From NCBI GenBank assembly GCA_021234155.1, contig JAJEKV010000067.1, forward strand, positions 1,796,755 through 1,860,754: a stretch of DNA of 64,000 bases, written 5' to 3'. The notes under the pieces were generated by a model. It did no database searches. It was given only the letters and a program-made list of their open reading frames with translations, and had not been told where the DNA came from. Of the stretch, positions 26,501 to 41,075 are shown piece by piece (position 1 is the first letter of the stretch; every line of letters begins with the position of its first letter). Both the position numbers and the translations under genes were made by a program. Source of the stretch: Isoetes taiwanensis. Its lineage: Eukaryota; Streptophyta; Lycopodiopsida; Isoetales; Isoetaceae.

Positions 26501-29299
26501 TTCCTCATTTCGTGGACGAAAACCATCTTATCTATCTTATTCATCTATTTATCTTATCCCAAAGGAACCTTTAAACCCTTTGTAGTAAGTCCGATAACCC
26601 AAAACCATCTACAATCTACGAGGATAAAAGTCCAAATGAAAAGTCCTAATTCTTACCACAGATGTCCAATGCCTAATTCCTTCAAGCAAATGGAATTGGG
26701 CTTTATTCACTATCCCTAATTTTAGTTAGATGTTCAATGCGTTTAATTTGTTTTAAAAGGAATTGGGTTTTATTCACTATCCCAGTAGCATCTTCTTGCA
26801 ACGTTGTTTAACAAATGTATCTTATACCAAGCAAGATTATACCAAGATAAATACACGCTGCATTTAGAAACTATTAGCTGTATGCTTTTTCATAAGATTA
26901 GCTCTCGCCTTTTATTTTCTATATATATAAATTAGCAAGACTCAAATCATACTTTCAGCCTTAACTATTGTAGCTCTTCGCCCAATGATTTGATAACCAT
27001 AAGTAGAAAACATTAAATATTCTTTATCGATTCTAATATTCAACCGTTATATATGCTCTTAAGGAATAAATATAAAGAGATGTTGCATTGGGGACAACAA
27101 ACATCCGAATCTAGATAACATCACCTCACGAACGCAGATATATCAAGAAAAGAAACAGATGTGAATTTTATGTATATAACATCAACCATGAATGTCAACT
27201 TATAACTTTACCCTTTCAAATCATCTCTCCCACTTAAATAGGGTATGCTAACACCGCCACTTTGATCGCATAAAGCAAAGATTTGAGAAAGGCTTGTGCT
27301 AAGAGCATGCTTCTTGTTGATCATTCTAAGAACACAAATATTGCACCAACAATGCCAAGCATTTGAAGAAATAACTCGTGCATTTTGTCGAACATGGAAA
27401 ATCTGGGATTCGCACCATTGTTTGAGTGTGATGGCTCATAATAATTGCCACAAACATAGCACCACAGTCCAACATAAAGGAAAATTCTTCCATAACACTT
27501 GAATGTATAGCATGGCAGCACAGTTGAACGGTCACCGGGCGATCCAACTCCGCCTCCGGATCACCGTAGCGAGGAATGAAGCAACGTCAAACATTTCAAC
27601 CCGTAACATATATTAAAAGCCACAAATATTAGAGGCTCTTAGCATATGGATAATTTAACTTTTGTTGTTAGGAGAATTATCCCCTATAGGACATGTGTTC
27701 TGCTATAGTAACGATCCATTTCAAGATCCAGATAGTTGAAACCCATCCTTCAGTTTTGAAGCCTTATTACAAATGCTTGGAAAGAAGAAAATAGAAAGTG
27801 AAAGGTCAGCTCCATGTCACATTAGCCTCACACCCTTCAACATGTCCTACCTTATGTGCAAGGTGAATATTCAAAACATCCCGGTCGCCCATTAAACCAT
27901 CTCTACTGAACCAAGCAAGATCTTGTAAACAAATCCTTGGTAGGAAGACCGCTTTGAGCTAACCATACGTCTTATGTATAAACTCCCATCGTACAGATGA
28001 GCCGATTCTTCCAGGCTCCACCAGAATCAGCCGAGTGGTGCTGTGCTCCCAAGACAACCTCCCAAAGAGCAGCCCATTGGCTCAACATTCCATCTCGGCC
28101 AACCCTTGAGCCCAAGGTTCAAGCAACCGCCTTGGACGGGGATTCAAGGCAGCTTTTCTATATGACCCCATTCTTTGGTCACAAAGTGTCCATTCCTCAC
28201 ATCAAAGTTCCATATGGAGCATTTAGTCTAATCTACATTTTGAAAAGATGTGAAGCTTGTTGTGACATCCTAAAATCCGCTTTGAAACATTTTCCTCTAG
28301 CATATCCCATTGTAATATTCCATTAATACGTACCCATGCTAAAGATCGACCCCAACTGTTTCCAAGTATAATGAGACCACTCCAATTTGTTGATTCATGA
28401 AAAGAAGCGGTGTTGCATCGCACGTATTGAAACCATCACTTTGTTTCAAGTTCACTTAAGCCTTTGAGTGCAAATTGTGGGCGCTGCTGGAATGATGCTT
28501 CTCAAGGTGGCCTCGAGAAGAGGATATACCACATCATCCGTGATAAGGAAGGATGGATATGCTCATCGCCTAAAGCAAATCTAGCACCGTTACCAGACGC
28601 GAAGCTCACCGTCGATGTACAAACCAAAGAGTAGGGAATATGATGTGTACTGCTTAACCCCAATCAGGCTTGCTTATGTCATCCGAACACCAACCCCGCA
28701 CTTTAATTATTCCCAAAACATTTTCATAGAGCATCAAATGGCTCTCATATGACTTTTTCAGATGTGCCAATCCCGGGGCTCAAGAAGTCTATGAAATAGG
28801 CACCCGAGGGACTGATCAAAGGCTTTCGGCGTAAAAATCCACAAAGTAATAAACTTTGTTTTGCTCTAGCTTCCCGATGATAGACCGCAAGATAAAGATA
28901 TGATCTATTGTTGGGAAATTCTCCGAACCGCCCATCTTGCTCTAAGGAGATTATTCCTCAGTTGTTCACCGATAATCAAGTCCAATGCACAGATCCATAA
29001 TCTTGCCATGTTGAACAACAGAGTGGTACAACTATGTAATAGGAACAGTGTTACCTTACATTGATAAAGTTTATTGTAATGTGAATATCAACCACCTCTA
29101 TTTAAGAGGAAATACATGGAACAAGACAACTCTTTACATGCATTTTCAAACTCCCAAAAGTGCAATTTTCAAACCAAGGTATTAGTATCTTGAGGGGGAA
29201 ATGAACCCCAAGCTTCCACGATTTTGCACTAGCCTTACTCATTTCAAACCTGTTTTGCTGGATCTAATTGGATGCACCAGAATGAAACCTTCACTGCTT
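23546..29299. other. No supportable gene
   Basis: AT-rich decayed sequence. Minus-strand frames near 24,780-24,975 (with ALCTFNLYTQG) faintly resemble pentatricopeptide repeats. A minus-strand frame at 28,223-28,423 (AWVRINGILQWDML) faintly resembles the DUF4283 region of plant L1 ORF1. Neither is strong enough to call as a gene. Confidence 0.4.
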
Positions 29300-31482
29300 G
29301 GCTAAATGATCCCAATCAATCTTCTTTTCCCAGTCTAGGATCTTGACATTGCTTCAAGATCCCCATCTTAAGCTTGCAGCCCAATTTGGAAAATACTGAT
29401 TTGTTTTCATAATAGAGCTTGTTGTCAAGCAATTTGGCCTTCCACTCAGAATTCCAGCAGCATTCCATAGCTGTAAACGTCAGCCTTGGCAAATAGGATG
29501 ATGGCTCATCCATCCTGGTGCACAACTTAGTGCCCTAATGGCAGACATCGATGCTACCCCTGCTTATCAATTTGGGCGCATCCCAAAATCAAAGATTTTA
29601 GGCTGGAAATTCTCATCCAGCAGTACGTTCTGGGGGCTTGATATCAAGGTAGTATGTATTCTGACATTCTTCATGTAAATATGATCCCTACATATACCCA
29701 CCGTAATACCAACCATATTCCACCACAAGCTCAGATCCCAGTTTTAGAAAACAAAAACTATCTAGGATCCATTTGTTAGTGTACTGATGTGTGAACGAGC
29801 AGTCTGTGAGGAATCTTCTGAACAATAACTCAGCAGTCGGATTCAGATTGGATGTGGTGAATCTGCCCATGGTTGTGACTTGCTTTGAATTGTTGTTCGC
29901 CATGATTGGCCAGCTCCATTTGATAGCAAGTCACTGTATTATCTGGGAAACGCCCCTTGTACACTTCGCTCCGAATCCAAATTGATCCAATTTTTCTTTG
30001 AATGCCTCCGTAGCTATCTCCTGCTCATAGGAACTTGCTAGGCATGTTGTTAATCCAACCAGTTTCTAGCAACTGTCTTTTGGGATCCTCCCCATCTTCC
30101 ATACTAAAGCAGCAATCACCAGACAACAGAATCTGCCACTGCAGGCCAGGCTGAAAGTGGGCCCAGCAGAATCGATTCCTCCAGCATCCACTTCAATAGG
30201 TATTTCCTTTGTAGAATTTATGAACATGGAAGGAGAAATTGTAACATGGGAAGTCATATTTGGTGGCAATTGATAGCGTTCATCCGGGGTAGCTGTTGCA
30301 ATAACCTTTAGAAAAGTCACAAAATCAGTGCTTGTCAACCTGTTGGCCATTGGCAAGCTTATATTTCAGGTAACATATAAAATCGCCAGTAATGGAATAT
30401 ACAGCAGCAAGGCAATAACAATCAGCCATGCAAAGTCTCTTGCATGATTCCATAGATGTTAGATGTCGCTGCAAGTCATTGAATCTAAAGTCTGTGTGGT
30501 ACAAAGGAATGAGCTTGATTTTATCGGATGACACGTTTGAACTTGGAGCACATCCGATTGGAATTTCTGCAATGCAGCTCTCATTTTGCATTCGAAACCC
30601 TTGAGCGCAAAATGCAAGTAGGTTTGTGAAGGTAGACATATGGTATTAGTACTGCATCTGCTATATCGAACATTCTTCCTGCACTGCCTGCTGTAGATCA
30701 TGTAAACCCAAGAGTTTGAGTCAACCAGAGAATAAATTCGAGCATTTCCACTGAACTAATGAGAGTCTCCCCAAAGTTGATACTGTAGATGGATAATCTA
30801 AACGTGTAGGCAATTGCAGAAAGATTTCAGATCGTCGCGAACTGCCAGGCGCCCGAAGTAGTCAAGCCAGGGATGGCTGGAAATTGATCAAGTCCAGTCC
30901 CAGTAATGAATAGTCAAGAATTCATCCGCTGGTACTCGTAAGCGTGTAATTATGACAGTCTATGATACGCAAACTCTAGATTTGTAGTTGCTATTTGTTA
31001 AAGCGCCAGCGAGATCTTAACTGCTGGCTGATTCGGCAACAGCAAGTGTGGGTTGGAAAGCTGAAACTTCCCATGATGCCAGCGCTAGTACTTAAGAGAA
31101 CAAAAACACCATTCTGTCAGCAGAAGCTCCAGGGTCAATTCATGGATCCAGTTTTGTGCCCAAACCCGCAGCCGCACCATCAGAAAGAACTAAATCCCTC
31201 AGTGTGTTGAGAGGGTAACAGTGGCTTGTTTTGCCCACTTCAAAGTCTACGAGTGACCTTATTGTGATCTTGGGGTCCAGATAATAGTGATGGGACTGAG
31301 CTTCTGGTACCAAATTGCTACAAAATATAAGAATCATTTGTCTGGGGAAGAAATCCTGCGCGTGGCAGCCGACGGGCCAGGGTCTTGTCGGAGGCGCTAA
31401 GTGTGGATCCTAGGGGAATGGTACTCTGTTGATCTGCAACAGAACACAGGGAGAAAAACAAAAACAGGGCCAAAGCCTTCAT
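29300..31482 (-). pseudogene. G-type (bulb-) lectin S-receptor-like kinase, decayed
   Basis: Family members are plasma-membrane receptor kinases with an extracellular mannose-binding-type lectin domain. Reading the minus strand from an ATG at 31,482, a signal peptide (MKALALFLFFSLCSVA) leads into STIPLGSTLSAS, the typical start of the bulb-lectin domain. Further on are a WxQ/LLLPNQP-like stretch, YWDW, and a Cys-rich EGF-like region near 30,500-30,690. A PAN-type segment follows (CKRLCMADCYCLAAVY, then CYLKYKLANGQ, about 30,350-30,440). A probable transmembrane part lies at about 30,090-30,170. Kinase pieces come next: YQMELANHGEQQFKA, LHEECQN and DIKP, PQNVLLDENFQPKI followed by FDFGM (29,570-29,690), then CCWNSEWKAK. 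Numerous stops and frameshifts break it. It is nearly full length and apparently intronless, as many plant members are. Confidence 0.82.
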
Positions 31483-32029
31483 CTTACTTCACACACCGGC
31501 TAGATGTACACCATTTCTTCACATTCTTCACACACCAACAAAACTAAAATAACAATGCAGTTTTAGGCGTGGGATAATTGAGACTCCTTTGTTAAAGCAA
31601 TTATAATTGAGAACTCCATTTTGCAAGGCAGAGAATATGATAATTAGGGGAGGACGTGACAGATAGCCCTTGGATGCCACATCGCAGCACCAGATTGCAT
31701 GATTTGTTTATATAGGACATGTTACAATGCCATTATCGGAATATATTCTTGTTTGTTTGTGTTTATAATTGCGGCTTGGGTACATAAATTGTACTGCACA
31801 CGTTCGGTGGTGCAACACGTTTATAGTCGTACTTTACATGATATAATATAAAAGTATAAAATGCAAACAATCTCAAGTTTGAGAATTCAAAGAAATTCAT
31901 ATATTACCAGAACGGCCCGCCTCAAGATCAGCCCGCTGCACGGGCCCCGGTCATTGACATCCTTTCGCACTATTATTCCTTGGCTTTGGCTCTACCAGGC
32001 CCGCCTGGCTGACAAAACATGCCCATCGT
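31483..32029. other. Former promoter side of the receptor-kinase pseudogene; nothing further seen
   Basis: AT-rich sequence upstream (in minus orientation) of the receptor-kinase start. No clear TATA box or other element can be assigned. Confidence 0.4.
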
Positions 32030-32450
32030 TACTACTACTCAACCACCCATAAGGAGCTTACTCATGCTTATTACTAATTCCAATCCATAATATTCTTATT
32101 CATACTACATCAATCTAACCACCACTTCATACATCTACTATGACCGAAAACAACCCCTATATGTTCATTTTAAACTCCCATGTTACCAAAGATCCATTGC
32201 TCAACAACCCATGAGGGTAGGAGCTTTACCATGTTTATTACTAATTCCAACATATCACCCATGAGGGAGCCCACTCACATATCACATTCCATACCACTTT
32301 GATATTCTCTATCTTCTCTCATAAGCAATTCCAGTATCACCCATGAGGAGCAGATACCATGAAAGTCTATACCACATCTACAATTCATGAGGATCTCTTT
32401 TACCATATCCATATTTCCACCCATGCATGAGGAGAGTTTACTCACACCTA
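32030..32450. repeat. Diverged repeats around CCCATGAGG
   Basis: Copies of a motif near CACCCATGAGG-AG-CTTACTCACA recur at about 32,040, 32,205, 32,260, 32,338 and 32,423. They are often followed by TATTACTAATTCCAA or CATATCACA text. Spacing varies (about 50-165 bp), so this is a decayed tandem array. A weaker relative (CACCTATGAGGATGTTACCACACTCA, then AACCCATGAGG) lies at about 38,270-38,430. Confidence 0.6.
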
Positions 32451-35400
32451 ATAATCGCGTGTTCACATACGTTACGTTCACCACCGATTCTAAAGCACAT
32501 ACATGCACTACAAGAGAGCACACCACACCAAATGTCACCAACTTTGAAAGATATATTATGACATTAACAGTTGTATCGACATTACAAAAAATGATGATAT
32601 AGCTGACACTTATGTCATCATCCCACTAGTCATTGTTTCCTCGCTTTCACCATTATTGTCAACAACTTCAGGATATCACGATAAAAGTTATCAAGAGTAT
32701 TTATAGCATCGCTAGTTGCTTCACTCTATAGCCAAGACATCCAAGACCCAACAAACCCAAGAATGACACCATATGTTGCTATTAACATCATATAATAGCA
32801 CCACAAGTGTTAATTTTGTCAGCCAGTTATATTCCATTTTATGCTAACGATGTTGCTGCTATTAGCATCACCTATATTATCACATATTGTCTCGTCTTCA
32901 ATGTCAATAATTAAGGAGTGTTATGATTAACATTACCATTGTATGTCCATAGAAACATCATCTAGTTTCTCTATAATTATCATCATTCTTTGCTTCCATT
33001 GTTGGTTACATTAACAATTAGTTTGTTAATGTTTGTATTTACCCCTTGACACACTCATCTTGTTTCCTCATGAAGATCAACAATAAGTATATATACTTAA
33101 ACTTATGCTACACTTTTAATAACCCATTTTACATTACCCGGCCCACCCCAAAACAAAAGAAAAGTTTTTGGAACACCAACCGAACATCTGTAGCTTGCTC
33201 TGGACAAGATTATTATACTATTCAATAAATTTTTATAATGTGATATAAGTTCCGATTGTACGCATACGACACTTTCCTCAACCATGATAGAATAGAATGT
33301 AATAGAATAATAGAATAGTTTTTAACGTCCACTCTAAGACCAATAGGTCATGGGACGATAATGGGCTAGTACAATCATTACTACTAGGATTAAAACCCTC
33401 ACCGAAGGTTTCGGCGGAAAAACCTTCATTTACATGTACTGCATGCTTTAGATAATGACTAACGAGGGTTCAAAGAATCGCGCACTTTCATCTGTAACCC
33501 CGGGCATGTATACCTGCCGTCATGCACAGATGGTGCTACCGAGAAGTTACGTGGAATTGGAATGCCAAGGCCTAAAACGATTCCTGACCATCCTTAAAAG
33601 CAACCTCAAGAGTATGGCTTTCATCTCACAAATCAGAATCGCAACAGTAATATGTCTGCACCGCGCCGCCCCATCTACCGCTCCTCAATCCGTAGACTGC
33701 AATCCCTCGGCATAATTGATGCACAGCTGCTGTGTTTGTTCGACAATGAAGCAACAAGCTTTCACCGTGCCAAAGTGATTTCATGTGTGCATGATAATGA
33801 CCTCGGGCCACTTGGCTTTCAAAGTAATCAAGCGGTCTCCATATCTTTTGAGAAAACCACCATTAAGATATTGTTGCAAAAGCTCAGATCGAATCGGCAA
33901 GCATCGCAAGGTTTGTTGCACGTTTCGAACGCAAAACCATGTAGTGCAATGCTCTTCCATCAGCTCAAACCGAGGACCAGCCATGGCAAGTGCAAGGAAT
34001 GTGATACCTACTATCGTCCATGGTGCACCATGACATAGTGAGATGGCGCCTATGAATGTTGAAGAGGTACAAAAACTGCTCCTTGTAAAGAATAGCATAG
34101 GGCACCGCTCAACTCCAAGGTCAAGTGAGAAAGGACTTTGCAATCTCGCCTCCAAGCTCTCCAAGCACTAGCACCAATGGCAAGCCCCCTAATTTTAACC
34201 ATACAAGAAACAGCCTACCAAAGCCCGAAACAAGTGGCCTGGTACAATCATGAATTAAAACACTGTTTTGTACTGTATAGAGTGCTCCATCCAGCCACCA
34301 CAGGTAATACATCGCTCCTGTAGTGTGTTCTGCTGCACTCTACACCAAGATATTTGTAGCTATCTACAACTTCAACTGCTATCATAGTGCATAGGGAACA
34401 TTGTGATTTAGAAGATTGCAACCACCAAAAGCTATCTCTTTAAAGATTATCATCGCAGATTCAGGTTCTCACACAGAAACTGTGCAGAAAGGCCAATGTT
34501 GTCGACAATTAGCAAATGCAGATAAAGCCAAGGAAATGATCAAAGCATACATAAGTTGCTCATAGTGCCAAATGTGGGACCGCCGCCTACATGATTATCA
34601 AGCCATTCTTCCAATTGATCAATGTACAAGCCAAAAGGGAGATAAAGGGCAACCCCTGGCTTTAACCCAATATTGCTAGTGATTTGAGCACCGATTGAAA
34701 TCAGCAAAACCCTTTCATAGAGCCGGAAGCAAATCAGATTTTGAAGATCTTAGGAACCCTGCGCTCGAAGTCACGCTAAAGAAGCTCAAGGGTATCAGAT
34801 CAAAAGTGTATAAAATCTATATATAGAGGTCTTGGTTTAAACTCGACTATGTTCAATAAGCATGCTAATGTGAAAATATGGTCTTATTGTAGAATGGCAT
34901 GGACGGAAAGCCCGGCCTTCGCCCTACAAGACGACACCAAGATGTTTCCGCCAGATGTCAACCGCCAAGACCCGCTAAGAGCTGGAAAACATGGAATGCA
35001 CCATGATCAGCGAGCACTAGAAGGGTCATATCACCGCTGAATTGGTAATGAATCTGTCAGGGACAAAGAATTGAAATCAAATGAAATCTGAAACGAAATT
35101 TAGAACACCCTTAGACATGGGAGAATCTTGGCTGGAACTAATGAAAGCGTGTATGACTCCATTCTTGCAACTCATTGTCCGGAGCAATAGAGTGGAGACT
35201 ATTTTCGCATGAAATTCAATTTGACATATCCACGAAATGATTTGCACCCTGTAATTCTAAAATTATAGGAAGCCAACGTTATCTCTAAATGAAGCTTGAA
35301 TCTCATGCTATTACTAGTTTTTTTTATTTCTTTTCAGATTTGCTGCTTAACCTGTAACAATGCTATTGATTGTCTTACAACCTAAGGGACAGGGTTTGTT

Positions 35401-38400
35401 GAAATGTTGACCCACTCCAATTGCCCGAGCTTGATAAGGCCTCCCATGTAGAGTTACAAGATATGCCCCATAGTGGATGCCTTAAGAACACAGATATTTT
35501 AATAGTGGTCAATATTCTAACTTTACTGGAAATGATAAAGTTTTCCCATAAACTAATGTCCTACAAGGGGTCTACACATCTTTCATGATTTTACAAATAC
35601 ACCAAATATGATGAAGAATGGTAGAACTTTTATAGGCCAATAAGGTCATCCCCTTAAGCCCCTTCAAGTTTGAGCCTTTTATCATTTTATAACCTTCCAT
35701 TCTAGAATGGGACTCGCATGAAAGACTTAGACTTCCTCATTCATCTCACAGACTTAAGCAATCTGATAAGTAGCCGCACATGCTAACCACCATAAAAATA
35801 AAGGGAAAATCCAATTATATCATTTGGGACCACCAAATACAATGCTAATAGAGATCGGGTTAGTGTACCGAAGCTAACAATGGGATTAAAAACCCCGCCT
35901 TTCAGGTTTCGAGGAAAACTCCTAGTGATAAGCCTTGGCAAGAGGCTTGACAAACGAAGGCATAAAATCGCCTCCCAAAACCCAGAATGGAAAGTCGAAC
36001 AGATGTGCCGCCGCTAACCCGACCGCATTACATCAATAACAAACAACAAGATAAAACAAACCCCGTGGTGAGTGGAGGGGTTGATTACGCGCCACGCGAT
36101 AAAATACAATAACAAAGAAGGGGGAGGTGGGTCTGAAGAGAAATGGGCACTGGGGCTGAGAGAGGAGGTAGCGCCGATGAGAAGTCAATGAAGAAACACG
36201 CCTAAAATAGCGAACTCCCAATCACAGAACGGGTATTAGCTGTGCCTCGCCACATGCATGCAAAACATGCATGTCAGTCTCTATTCTAGAATGGCGATCC
36301 GATGTCTCTGGATCGCGATGGGATCAAGCTTGTAATTTATTATCTATCTAAGCACGCCACAACCTTTGTTTTTCTAACTACTACGAAACAGGGTTTTATT
36401 TAGTAGCACTTTCTTTATAGGTAAACGTTTCGGGTCCTTGGCTACTTCTATGGATCTTTGGTCTCACAGTTTAAGTGAAGCTTGTTTCCTCCGCTTGATC
36501 ATTCTGACCGTATTACGCCAGATGTAAGCAGTATTTTCATTGTGTCGTTCCTCACGTCCATTTAGATACACTGCAGGTCTCTTAGAGCAACATCTAAGAG
36601 CCATAACCCAATTGTGAATTTGGAATCTCTCATACTTTGAGCGTCTTATTCATGATTCTTTTGCCAAAACCATCGGGATATGGAGCTTGCAAAGCATCAT
36701 ATTGGTTTATTTTCAACATCAGAACTAAACCGAATGCAGACTTTGTAAAATCATTACTATTAGCTGAACCATTACATGTAATACGATTTCCTTTGTTCCT
36801 TATTTTAAAGTTCTAAATAGTTTAACAGAGTTGCCTCATTGGCTGTAGGCAGAGGATGCTTTTATCTAGCTTCAATTCCTTGTTATGTGTTCCTGATTGT
36901 AATAGTTTAGGAATGTAGAATCCCTTTCCTATGCTGCCAAACCTCATTCTGGCTGCCAATCTCTTCCTACTATCAGTTTCCCATTAATACTAGTTGGCCG
37001 GAATCCACAGGAGGTTCGACACAGAGAGCAGTGAACTCCAGTGGGACCTGATCTGAGCTGCACTGCAGATTGCATCTCCCGAGGCCCATGGTTTACCAAC
37101 CCGTGTCCCATGTAACCTGGTTAGAATATTAGAGCTGATTCTGGAACCCAAGCATGTCTAGGTTCCTTCAGCATGGACCCTCTTGGGTTGTATCCGGATT
37201 TTTTGTGTTTTGGGACCTTAAGGTGCTATTAATAAGTATCTGCTTTTTCTTACATTTTTATCTTTCTAAACCTAGGCAAAATGTGAAAAAGGAGATCCTT
37301 CGACGATAGATCTAGCTATGGCAGGATTAAATGTAGTTATGACGGGATCGTAGTGAACATCCTTGGCATCAAATGCATAGGAAATGTACTATGGTTCATT
37401 TTAAAAATTGACATGTCGTTTGTACTGTTACGTGAATTGGCAGGTCTAATCTCTCCTCATCACTTCATTTGATAGCACAATTACCGTGCTTTCATTTATT
37501 GATCCCCAAATGTGGATACATGATTAATTAAGAATTCAAATTGTTCATAATTTTGCCGCCACATAGTGGACTCAATAGGTCAAGGGCTTGTGGGACTGAC
37601 ACAATCTACACCTTAGATGACACAAGCAATCATCAGTGAGGTGAGATACCACTATTGTCAAAGATTGAGCGCATACCAGATTTGCGGAAAACCGTGACAT
37701 TATTTAATGGCTCATGGCAGACGCATCGGTGCTTGAGATGGCAATACATGGCTTTACTTATGACATTATTTATAACAGTAATCTTCCTACCAAATGACCT
37801 TATTTGTAACAATATGCATGATGTTATATGAAACCATAAACAGACTGCCATATGTGACTTGCACAACCCATCATACTAGTAATGCTATAAGACGCAAATC
37901 GCGGTGAAATCCACAGGACAATACCATAGGCAATCCCATACCAAAACAGTTTCATATCAGAGTAGGCTTTCATGTGCACCAGGCAGAAATCCATTATCAC
38001 CATAGCTTCTTCCATAGGCACCATCAATCGGTGACACTAATATAGACGACATCTTTAACTAGCTATTGGGCATAACGGTATAAAAGCAAACACCGCCAAT
38101 TTTGAAGAAACCAAGTCGTTGCCTTTTGTGGCTAGAAATTTGACAATTAAAATCACCCTATTCTCCAGTGATGCCCCACCGACTCCATCTCTAGCACACA
38201 CATGCCCTGTAATACCGATCTCCTAAAGCGCATCACCTGCGTAGAAGAATACTACCGCTTCTAAAAGTATCACCTATGAGGATGTTACCACACTCATCGC
38301 ATCCAGCATTTCACATCCTTATTCATACATACCATGAACTCTGGCCCTATTACCAACAAAGTATCAATCATAAGCATAACATACACACACAGAGGACCAT

Positions 38401-40650
38401 ACCACATCTGGCTAACCCATGAGGCCACACTACTACATCTTAATTTTAGACCCGAGGTAAGCTCAACGAGCATCCTGAAACATTTCTCCCAGTCATCTCA
38501 TAAATTTGAGTGTTTCGCAATGTTCCAATACCTTTACTTTGAGTGTTTGCAAAGCAATAAAATCATTTTAGACAGGTTTATCAGAATCATGGAAATTGTA
38601 TCTTTTAGAACATCCCATTTTGAGAATTCTAAAACTGTTGACCAGACACACCACGCTCTAGAACAGTCCATTGTGAGTATTTTAAATTTTATTTTGTTAC
38701 CTGAAAGCTAAAAACTTAATATTTTTAGATCACGAGATGTTATCCCTAAGCATGTGGAATATTCTAGAGCATTTATTTTGAGGTTTAAGAATTTCAAAAT
38801 CCGTTATTTTAGACTTAGACAAAGCTACCAGAAATAGTCTCTAGAACATCTGCATTGTGGTGCACGCCTTGCAATGTTTCAAAATCTTCTATTTTATCGA
38901 GGCCGGATAGTCTGCATAAAATTATTTTTTGATGATAAAGTCCAAAAATAATGTGATTAGGTGGTGTAATGAGGTTTTATTTTTCCGGTGACACCCAAAA
39001 CAGGCTAATAAAAATTAGTTTTGCCTTTTGACCTCAGAAGCAAAACAAAGCCATTTAGCTTCCTTATTAATGATATTTTTTCATTTTCATTATATGTTGC
39101 CTGGTTACAACCCTGTAGATGGTAGCACTGTCATTATTTCCATACAATACGGGGTTTGTAACGGATGGACATCGCTACCAAGGTGGTCAAAACCCTGCTT
39201 TTATTCATAAAAACTTCTATAAAAATCCCAAGACGCAAGATTTTAAAAGATTTTGGAAATGATGGAATAAAATTGGGACTATAATTTTGTGCACATTTAG
39301 GTTTAGTATGAATGTTTTAGAATTAAGGTTTACAGGTTAGAGTCGTTTAGGGTTTAGTGGGTTAGAATGTTTAAATTTAGTTTAGAAATGCTTCAGGGCT
39401 TACATTGTGTACACTTAGGTTTGGGTTGTGAACGTCGAAACCCAGGGATCACGTGCCCAGGAAACCCAGGTGGCCCAGGCTCAGAACTGTGCCCAGAACT
39501 CATACTGTAACGGCTAAACTGCATTTTACAAAACCTATCTCCGGCTGACTTTTACATTTTAAACCCTTAAAAACTTTGTGACAACGGATTTGCTGCAACG
39601 GACTGGCACCGGCCCTTGAGGGTAAGAGAGCTTGTAGCTAATAACCAACTATGTGTATGAAAGACATATTATTGTTTTAACTCTAATAGCTGACATGGAC
39701 GCTATTGGGATCTATTTTTCTAAACCTAGTAACAATTTTAAGAAAAATGGCTCCACGACCTAACTGAGTACTGGCATGGACCCAGCCATGTCGAGACCCC
39801 AGCGGCATCCTCTCGCACCGAACACCGGTACTATTACCCAACGCTTGTTGCTTGGCCGCTTAGAACTGCTTAGAACTTAGTTTTTGCCTCATACATATCA
39901 CTATGTTTTAGAAATACCGTGGTTGCCCTGATTCTCCTCTCATATAGTGGCATACCCAACTCATAGCATGACTAGAAAGAAAGGAGATTTAAATTATGTT
40001 ACCAGAAGTAGTATCGGCAGAGGAAAGCGTAATCTGAAGCCAAGACACAGAAGATCTTCCAATCTATAAGCACGCCAATAATTCATCCTTGAAGATTGAT
40101 GCAGATGGAAATGGAAGAAGATCCTCGATAGCATTGTTGCCGGTAATATACCTGTATTGTCACGCTAATCGGCGAATTTCTTGTTGAGCCTATTCTGAGC
40201 ATTACGATACCAAATAAAGGTGCCCATTGATATGGAGAATCTAAAGAATGGCCGCCCAAGACCTCACCTGATGCAACACCAAAATGAAGCCATTAGATGA
40301 AAGCAACCGCCTCAAAGATCTACAGGTTTGATGTTCAGTATATTTCTATTGTTCTTGATCTCATTGATTGCTTACTAGTGCAATATTGCAGAAATTTTCT
40401 CTTATGTTTATTCTAGATTATGATCTTGCCACTGATTTAGGCATGTTACATGATATTCTTGTATTGAAATTATCTCTTGTATGCAGCCATATTGATCTGG
40501 TATGATTTAAATAATGCTTCATGCTATTGATCTGAGCTCTCTTGATTATTTAAATGCTCATTATTAGTGGAGCTTGATCCACATCATTATTTAACTACTA
40601 GTTATGGTGTCCAGCGTTGCTGGGCATAAGTTGGGGGAACCTGTAAGTTG
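32451..40650. other. No supportable gene over 8 kb
   Basis: AT-rich intergenic sequence. Overlapping minus-strand frames at 33,626-34,312 (up to 127 codons) are the longest, but I recognise no family. A short stretch at about 39,340-39,365 contains TTTAGGGTTTAG, one and a half plant telomere repeats in degenerate surroundings. A TAGAATAGAAT microsatellite-like stretch lies at about 33,285-33,320. Confidence 0.45.
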
Positions 40651-40805
40651 GGCCTATTCTCACTGCATTTCTTGGACCTATTCTCATTGTGTTTCTTAAG
40701 TGTTGCCTTTCGTAGTTGATGGTGGGAGAAAGTGGAAACTTGGGCCTATTCTCATTGTATTTCTTTAAGTGTTGCCTTTCGTAGTTGATGGTGGGAGAAA
40801 GTGGA
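40651..40805. repeat. Two-and-a-half-copy ~67-bp tandem repeat
   Basis: A unit running CCTATTCTCATTGTxTTTCTT..TGTTGCCTTTCGTAGTTGATGGTGGGAGAAAGTGG occurs at about 40,677-40,743 and again at 40,744-40,804 with only small differences. A partial copy precedes them at 40,651-40,676. The near-identity of the two full units indicates a recent duplication. Confidence 0.88.
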
Positions 40806-41075
40806 GTAATGTTTGTAACATCTAAGTCATATATTCATATTCATGTGTGTTAAATAAAACAAAAGGGCTGTGTTAAATAAAACAGAAACTAAGGCTGCAC
40901 AATATCCACACAAATCAATAATAATTTTGTCAAGTGCTTAAATTGCTTATTACATATTTGTTTGCATATTTTATTTGTTCATTTTGTCCTAGAAAGCTAG
41001 CCTTCTTACTTTGTCAAATCTGCAATACATCAAATAAATCAACGGTTAAATGTCCTTACCTAACCTCCACAAATT

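Noticed and set aside
28223-28423. DUF4283-like L1 ORF1 remnant on the minus strand
   Set aside because: AWVRINGILQWDML resembles the PVWVRIxGLP motif, but no second motif or zinc knuckle was found nearby.
33626-34312. Possible membrane-protein gene on the minus strand
   Set aside because: Overlapping frames contain hydrophobic stretches but no family motif and no consistent frame.
39340-39365. Interstitial telomere repeat
   Set aside because: Only one and a half TTTAGGG units with no array around them; chance or old decay explains it.
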